Assembly: GCF_020520425.1 (NCBI RefSeq)
Contig: NC_079492.1
Span: forward strand, 117,587,157-117,651,156
From: Spinacia oleracea
Taxonomy: Eukaryota > Streptophyta > Magnoliopsida > Caryophyllales > Amaranthaceae
DNA length: 64,000 nt
Direction of reading: 5' to 3'
Part shown: positions 58,166 through 64,000 of the stretch, one piece after another
Position numbering within the stretch: the stretch's first letter is position 1
Layout: each line of letters opens with the position of its first letter
Notes under the pieces: model-generated
What the model saw: only the letters and a program-made list of their open reading frames with translations
Told to the model about the DNA's origin: nothing
The model's database searches: none
Program-made: the position numbers and the translations under genes

Positions 58166-59361
58166 ACCTTTTCCGTAGGTCCTGTATACAACAAGTATAG
58201 ACTGGACGGATTTTCTTACTTCATTTCCGTCCTAGATTAGGACGGATTATTTTCATTGGCGGTTTAAAAGAAAAATAGTACGAAGTATGTAAATTATTGT
58301 TTTTTGGGGAGAAATAATTAAAATTTTAAGGCTGTGAGAAGGGAGATTTGGGGCTGGATACTTGTATTATGTCCTTGTTCACTGGATGGCTGCTAGATTT
58401 TTGGTGAAGATGAGATCAAAAGCTTTAGAAAATGTGTGCCTTTTCAGCAAGCTTATGAGGGTGTGCCAATAACTAGTGTAAACTCAAAAAATGTGTTCTT
58501 CAGAATATTAGAATATGCTTTGGTACTTTTACAATGACTATAATATGTGTTTTTTTTTTTTTTTGAGCTCGTGGCATTGTGGGATAAACGGAGATGTGTA
58601 TAGAAAGAAGTTCAAGTTTACACTCTAAGTTGATAACGAGATGGTCCATACTCCATAGAATATGTAGGATATGACTTGTTACATAAAGTCAAGAAAATTG
58701 GTATACTGTGACAATCTTATGTTTTCAAATTCTTATTAAATTAAGGTACAACCGATCGTACATTGAAAATTGTCTACTACCATCCGTCTTTTAAGCTTCA
58801 TGCACATTAGCAATTCTGCAAGGAGTAAAATCTTTATCAACACTCTACACATAAAAATATTTTGCTTTGATCGTAAGTGCAAACTTGGAACCATGACATA
58901 ATTTGTTTGGGTTTATGCCAGAATATTCTCCCCCTATGTTGAATGCCACTCCTAGTTTGGGCCATCACCTCAAGGTTCAAATGATAGCAGCTTTTTTTGT
59001 ATTAAATTAGCAAATAAAGTAATCTTTCTAAGTCATTCTTAAACCGGGACACACAAGTCCTTTTGTTTTGACATTCCTTTCAAATTATTTTACTTCGCTG
59101 AAGTTTCTTAATTTGTTTGCTTCCTCTGCTTTATCCGTCTCCATAAATTACTATCTTTTTCATGATAGAATAATTATACTCCCAACACAGCTATATTATA
59201 CTTGTATAGTACAACCTTCTCTGCATAAAAATAACAACTCTGATCTCTGTCATGAGCTATTTTGCAGAGATACTGAAATAGTAAAACATAGTTCAGAAGA
59301 AAAAAAACCCAGCATTAAGCTCAAGGAGGACGAGACGACTAAGTTTCAACATTATTAAAGC
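58166..59361. other. Spacer between hydrolase copies A and B
   Basis: This 1.2-kb AT-rich spacer should contain the promoter of copy A and the 3' UTR of copy B. A 16-base T run lies near 58550-58565. No gene or terminal repeats seen. Confidence 0.5.
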
Positions 59362-61095
59362 CTACTCAAAAGAAGGGTTTTCCCCGAGAACTAGTGACTT
59401 CAAGATCATTTCACAGACATTCTTGTCATGTAAGAAAAGATGCCCACCATACGGAACTTCGTGGGTGCGGATCCAAGGCAGTCTTCCTGCAACATGATGT
59501 GATAGTTCTGGTGCAACAATGCCATCTTCGCGTCCTATCCACAGGTGAACTGAGCTGCTGCTGTTTTCAGGATATGGGCTGGTAAGTTCTAATGGGTTGA
59601 AGTCCCAGGAGCCGTATGCAACTGCAGTGTCTCTGTACAAGGACTCATATAAGCCTTGCTGGGCAATCATGTCCTGCAGTTAAAGAGACACAATCATATC
59701 TCAAGCCAAAACTCAATGACAGTATAAGTATAGAACTACATATATCAGTCATTTTATGAAATTCAAAATATTAACTCATGGGAAGTTCTAATAAATTAAT
59801 AGGGCTTCTTAGGACTGTATATGACATATTACTTCTAGGCACTGATATTAACTTGATTTTCCAGTGGTTAAAAATTGACTCAAAATTTTCAAGTCCAAGG
59901 GAACTGGCGTCAACAAGTTGCTCAGAGCATCACATAATACATAGCAGACAATTCTAAAGTTAAAAGACAGGAAATATTGCCTTATCAGGAGCGGGTACAT
60001 CTGACAGGATTTTCATGATAGCTAGGTCACTCTCACTGAAAGCTTTGGGGTTGTCCTTCAGAATAGAATGTATAGTAGGGAAAGGAAACCATCGCTGCAC
60101 CGACCATGCTAATTTAGGGGAATAATGGATTAACCGGAGTCTCCACTGTTCCTTCAATGCCAGTTTACTATACGCTTTGCTGCATATTTCAGAAGGAAGT
60201 GAAGGCCACCAGTAGTTGATTACTGGAACTATAAATGCTACACCTGCAAGCCTGACAGAAAAAATATTATTCACTGTCAAAATTTAATGCACTACTTCAA
60301 CAGAAAACAAATAACACTTCCATTTTCATTTTGAAGCATAAACAAAGTCTATATATGTACTGAGTGTGGAGAAAACAAAGAGGCACATAAGTATAAATAG
60401 CTTTATACCGATGAGGTATGTATTTGAGACAACCCCATGCAGGGTAAGAACCCATGGATACTCCAACGACATAAAACTTTGGGCCAAGCTCTAGTCGATC
60501 AGCAAGTTCTTGAATATCAAGAGCATCATTTTTTGGTGAGCGGTTAGGATTTGGATCACTCTCAGCGTATCCTGGTCTGTCGAATGTAACAAGAAATATG
60601 CTCAACTTTTGCAACCACTCCTGCAAGCATGAACTCAACTGTATTAGCATCATCATTTATATAAATCATAAATGAATTCTATTAGTAAACAAATATGCTA
60701 GACAATAATAGGGAGGCAAGCATATGTAAAACGAAATCGGATTTGTAAAATAAAAAGAAAAAAAGATCATATGCAGAATTCTCAAAACAAATACAGGTTC
60801 TCCCACAAAACTCAAGCAAATTTGCGTGGATTTTAGGCAGAGATCTTACATCTGACACGGGTATATAGGTCTCTTTTGAGGCAGAAAAACCAGAATTGAT
60901 GATGACTTTGTGTTTAGCATTTTCTTTCGCAGCTCCTCGGACTTTGTAAGCCAAATACCTTCCATCACTCAGTCTGACTCTAGGTGAGGTTACAGGGGGA
61001 CCATTAACTGAACCACACCTTCTTGAAGGAGGTGGTTTTACCATCTGATGTATAACCCCAGCTACAAGAAAAGTGATAACCGCTGCTATCCACAT
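59362..61095 (-). CDS. Alpha/beta hydrolase family protein, copy B
   Basis: Exons 61095-60850, 60620-60409, 60251-59981 and 59673-59362 give 346 residues. The N-terminus MWIAAVITFLVAGVIHQMV is a signal anchor/membrane helix, so the enzyme is probably membrane-attached. Motifs: DRPGYAESDPNP, nucleophile elbow GVSMGSYPAW, NYWWPSLP, acid residue in GREDGIVAP and catalytic YGGHLF. At the oxyanion position, where copy A reads VHGFGSS, this copy reads INSGFSASK, so the His-Gly pair is replaced. The third intron appears to use a GC donor (AAG/GCAATA); this keeps exon 3 aligned with copy A, although a GTACCC 12 bases upstream is an alternative. A non-coding leader exon lies at about 61937-62075. Substrate unknown. 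Confidence 0.88.
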
Positions 61096-61650
61096 TTCTG
61101 AGAAACCCTGCCTAAATGTTCAGATAGAACAACTGAAGAATGTCAGCAATGAAACTGCTAGAAAAGGGTAAAACGAAGCAGCTGGAAAAGCTTTTACTAT
61201 CTTAACATTTTCTATAGTAACATATAGAGATGATAAAAATATTGTATACACATAAGAGACCAAATAAGAACCAAATAAGGAGTAAAAGGAAAAGAAAGAT
61301 ATGCCAATAATTGGTGATAATTGGCCAAAATAATAGAATCATGTAAAAAGATATGTTGTCTTCAGTGATAGTGTTTCCTGAATTGTGAATATATAGGATG
61401 TTATACAGAGTATTGGATAGAAACAGCATTATATCTGTTAATGCGAATCTCCAGTGATACAAAACATAAGAACAAAACATTTATTGAGACTATCTCACAC
61501 CAACTTATTGTGAGACACAGAATAAGTTGCCTCTTGAAAAAGTAAGAAATAAACCCCAAAACCCTGGTGTCGCAGAAAGCTGTTGTGAGACACTTAGCCA
61601 AAAACAACTGCATTTTTATCAATGTCGCCACCCCATCAATGTCGCGCGCA

Positions 61651-61692
61651 CACACACACAAACACACACACACACACACACATACACACACA
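61651..61692. repeat. (CA)n microsatellite
   Basis: About 42 bp of ca dinucleotides with a few interruptions, in the leader intron of hydrolase copy B. Confidence 0.9.
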
Positions 61693-61936
61693 GACAGTAA
61701 AGGAGTTGTTTGCGCCCTTCATGTTACAGAAACTCAACGGATAAAAGAAGTATGCTATGCCTCAATAAAAAAAAAAACAAGTATGGACTATCAGCCTGTA
61801 AAATGGTTATTTGATTAGTTATTTGTTTTAGCTGAGAAAAAAGAGCATATGCAAAGAAGAGGCTTAGATATGGTCAGGAAAGAAACAAAAAAGTCTCCAA
61901 AACAAAATTGAAACTTAGATGTAAGAAATTACGTAC

Positions 61937-62075
61937 GCATAGATTTGCTGCAGCTTTCTTCACTTCTCCAAGATTAATCAACTGGTTGAATCCGCCTTGC
62001 CACTGTGAAGTCAGTACTCCACGTCTCCAGCTATCTGTAAATAGTTGTCTTTCACTGCTTCTCTTGGCTTTATAA
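61937..62075 (-). other. Probable 5' UTR exon of hydrolase copy B
   Basis: Minus-strand sequence ending CTATGC/GTACGT (donor) is followed by an 839-bp intron (61098-61936) to an acceptor GTTTCTCAG two bases before the start codon at 61095. The upstream limit is approximate. Confidence 0.45.
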
Positions 62076-62490
62076 GATTGAAGATTAGATTTGGAGACAG
62101 ACAAGGAGCAAATTCAAAACTTAGAAAAAAAAAAACAATGGCATGCATGCCACTATAACCACCTTGAAGACCACATTTAACACACTTGTGGGCCACTGTG
62201 GAAAATTAAAGCTCCTCCTCAGCTGTTACAACTTCAAATAAGTCCATTACCATGAGAACCATCTTTTACAAATTCAACAAATCTAACGTCAGTCATTTCA
62301 AAGCATTCACATGAGAAGTGTGATAAGTGGAATAGTTAAACATGTATCATGTTCGAACTTATTCTATTGGCAGTCACAGCTATTCCAAATTTGGGTAGAA
62401 AATAAACACAAACATTTATACCCAAGCATTACAGAAAATGTCCAGGCTAATGGCAGTATACATAAAGAATAGAGGCATGTATGATGATAA
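62076..62490. other. Spacer between hydrolase copies B and C
   Basis: About 415 bp with no coding sign; it should hold the promoter of copy B and the 3' UTR of copy C. Confidence 0.5.
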
Positions 62491-64000
62491 CTATCCAAGC
62501 AGAAGTGCTCTTAAGATGGTTTCAAACATGCTCTGATCAGAGCTGAACATATGTCCACCATCAGGAACTTCATGATACTTAATCCATTGAAGCTTTTCCT
62601 TAATAAAGCGATTCATTTGAAATGGAATTACTTTGTCCTCATAGCCTTGCCAGATGTGAACTGAACCTTCATTTTCAAGGAAAGGATTCTTAAGATCCAA
62701 AGGACCAAATTCCCATGTCCCAAAGCCAACCATAATATCTCGATGAAGAGATTCATAATCACCTTGCTGGCGGCTTTTATCCTGAGGTTTAAAAGTGACA
62801 TTTCAAGCATTAGTTTGTTAGTGATTTTGGAAATATTGTGCTACTACCTGTTGTGTTTTTCAAAATAAAGCAAAAGCTATTCACCTTAGTTGCAAATTCA
62901 TAGACCAAAATCAGTTATAGCTTAAAGAATATATTGAGAACCCCCAAGAAAATCTACTCCATATTTAAAGCGGATAGAAGTCAAGAGTCATGTTATCTGA
63001 CCAACCTGTGGAACTTGTGGCATGTTCTTCATGATTTCCAAATCTTGTCGACTGAAAACAGATGGATCACCAGACAAGAGGCTTAATGAAGGGAACCATT
63101 TTTGAGTCATCCACCAGTAAAATAACCAAGGAGCATAACGTGCCACACGAAAGGTCCATTGATCCTGAAGACGAAGACTCTTAAAAACCTCTCTCGAACA
63201 AGGAAAACCAGGCCACCAGTAGTTGACAAATGGAACAACCAAGGAGAGCCCAGCTAATCTGTTGATAAAGTTAAAATTCTATAATTACATAAACTGCAGC
63301 AGGGTTGGTATCACTTAAATTATAAAGTACTCCCTCCATCCCAGAGCTAAGTTAACATTGCTTGAGGGCACACAGATTATGGAGAAAGAACAAACTGGGT
63401 GGGTGTGGATTCCAACTTCAGAGAAGAAGTAGAGAGAAAAGGCTTATTAAATGGCATGTTAACTTAGCTCTGGGCCGGGAGTTGGATGGAGGTTATAAAA
63501 GCTGAACGACATGCCTTTGTGGAATGTATTTTAAACAACTATATGCAGGGTAACCTCCCATTGAGATTCCAATGACATAAAACTTAGATCCTAGCTGCAA
63601 TGCATCAGCGAGTTCTTGAATATCATATGCTTCACTTTTCACAGAGCGTTTTGGGTAGGGGTCACTTTCTCCATATCCAGCTCTATCAAAAAGCAGGAAG
63701 TATAACTTTAGCTCTTCTACAAGTTCCTGGAAATTAATAGATTGTGCAAGTTTGATCAACCTCCCTTTCTTAACAATGGTTAAAAACTTTATTCAAGAAA
63801 GGACTAATGTCAAAGAAAAGACTAATTCAGGAAAGGACTAGGAGTGCTTAGATGTTGGCTTGATGATATTGTAAAAGCATATATCTACATGTATTTTTCG
63901 GGGATACATGACTTTCTATACAATCAAAGAAAACACCTTTTGCGTCTGGAAAGCATGTTTCCATCTAACCTCTATACATCATTTGAGTTGCTGACTTACT
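62491..64000 (-). CDS. Alpha/beta hydrolase family protein, copy C, 5' end outside window
   Basis: Three exons are visible: 63726-63515, 63258-63006 and 62781-62491. The first coding exon must lie beyond 64000. The second exon is exactly 212 bp, as in copies A and B. Motifs: DRAGYGESDPYPKRS, nucleophile elbow GISMGGYPAY, NYWWPGFP, YWWMTQKWFPS, acid GYEDKVIP and catalytic DGGHMF, so the triad is complete. It ends after ALLLG and is shorter at the C-terminus than copy A. The intron after the 212-bp exon begins with GC (CAAAG/GCATGT) and holds a small Stowaway MITE. Of the three copies it looks closest to the common plant family sequence. Confidence 0.88.
63330..63492. mobile_element. Stowaway-type MITE in an intron of hydrolase copy C
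   Basis: The left end reads ctccctccatcccagagcta; the right end in reverse reads ctccatccaactcccggccc followed by agagctaagttaacat. TA precedes the left end. The right terminus is slightly degenerate. Confidence 0.75.

Noticed and set aside
61401-61818. Frames with Cys-Val or His-Thr runs
   Set aside because: Translations of the (CA)n microsatellite.

Overview
The window is nuclear DNA of a flowering plant, most likely a eudicot. The signs are genes with many introns and GT-AG splice sites, Ty3/gypsy and Ty1/copia retrotransposons of plant lineages (Tat, Tekay/Del, Angela-like), Stowaway and Mutator-type MITEs, a Helitron end and a plastid tRNA inserted in nuclear DNA. I cannot name the species from sequence alone.

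Layout. Positions 1-4464 are mostly AT-rich non-coding DNA with a 5'-truncated LINE (2268-3091) and, at the left edge, a possible first exon pair of an unidentified minus-strand gene. A 13-exon minus-strand gene (4465-13940, 1169 codons plus stop, leader to about 15560) encodes a large uncharacterised plant protein of the Arabidopsis At5g22450/At4g29790/At2g19390 type. Directly upstream of it, from 15652, begins a block of nested transposons that runs to about 52.7 kb. A low-information stretch follows to about 55.6 kb. Then come three tandem minus-strand alpha/beta hydrolase genes (55666-58165, 59362-61095, and 62491 to beyond the window).

The nest can be read in layers. A non-autonomous Mutator-like element (15652-28681, 9-bp target duplication) was split by a young Tat-lineage Ty3/gypsy element (15895-27483, LTRs differing at one visible base, 5-bp target duplication). 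Two Stowaway elements sit end to end (28708-30239 and 30242-30850), the second with another inverted-repeat element inside. A Helitron (30874-33316) follows. A Tekay/Del chromovirus (33449-48623, 2.9-kb LTRs, TSD ttatc) split the LTR of an older copia element. It was itself hit twice: by a Pack-MULE carrying two exons of replication protein A large subunit (41593-43571), and by a 544-bp Mutator MITE in one LTR (45230-45773). Further right are degraded copia sequences, one holding a plastid trnL-UAG fragment.

The most striking content is on the strand opposite to pol inside the Tat element. It is a complete gene with a TATA box, a 5'-UTR intron, six coding exons that join in phase to 997 codons, and a poly(A) signal. 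It converges on the gag-pol unit, with a 46-bp tandem array between the two. Both gypsy pol frames are broken by a single in-frame stop, while this antisense gene is intact.
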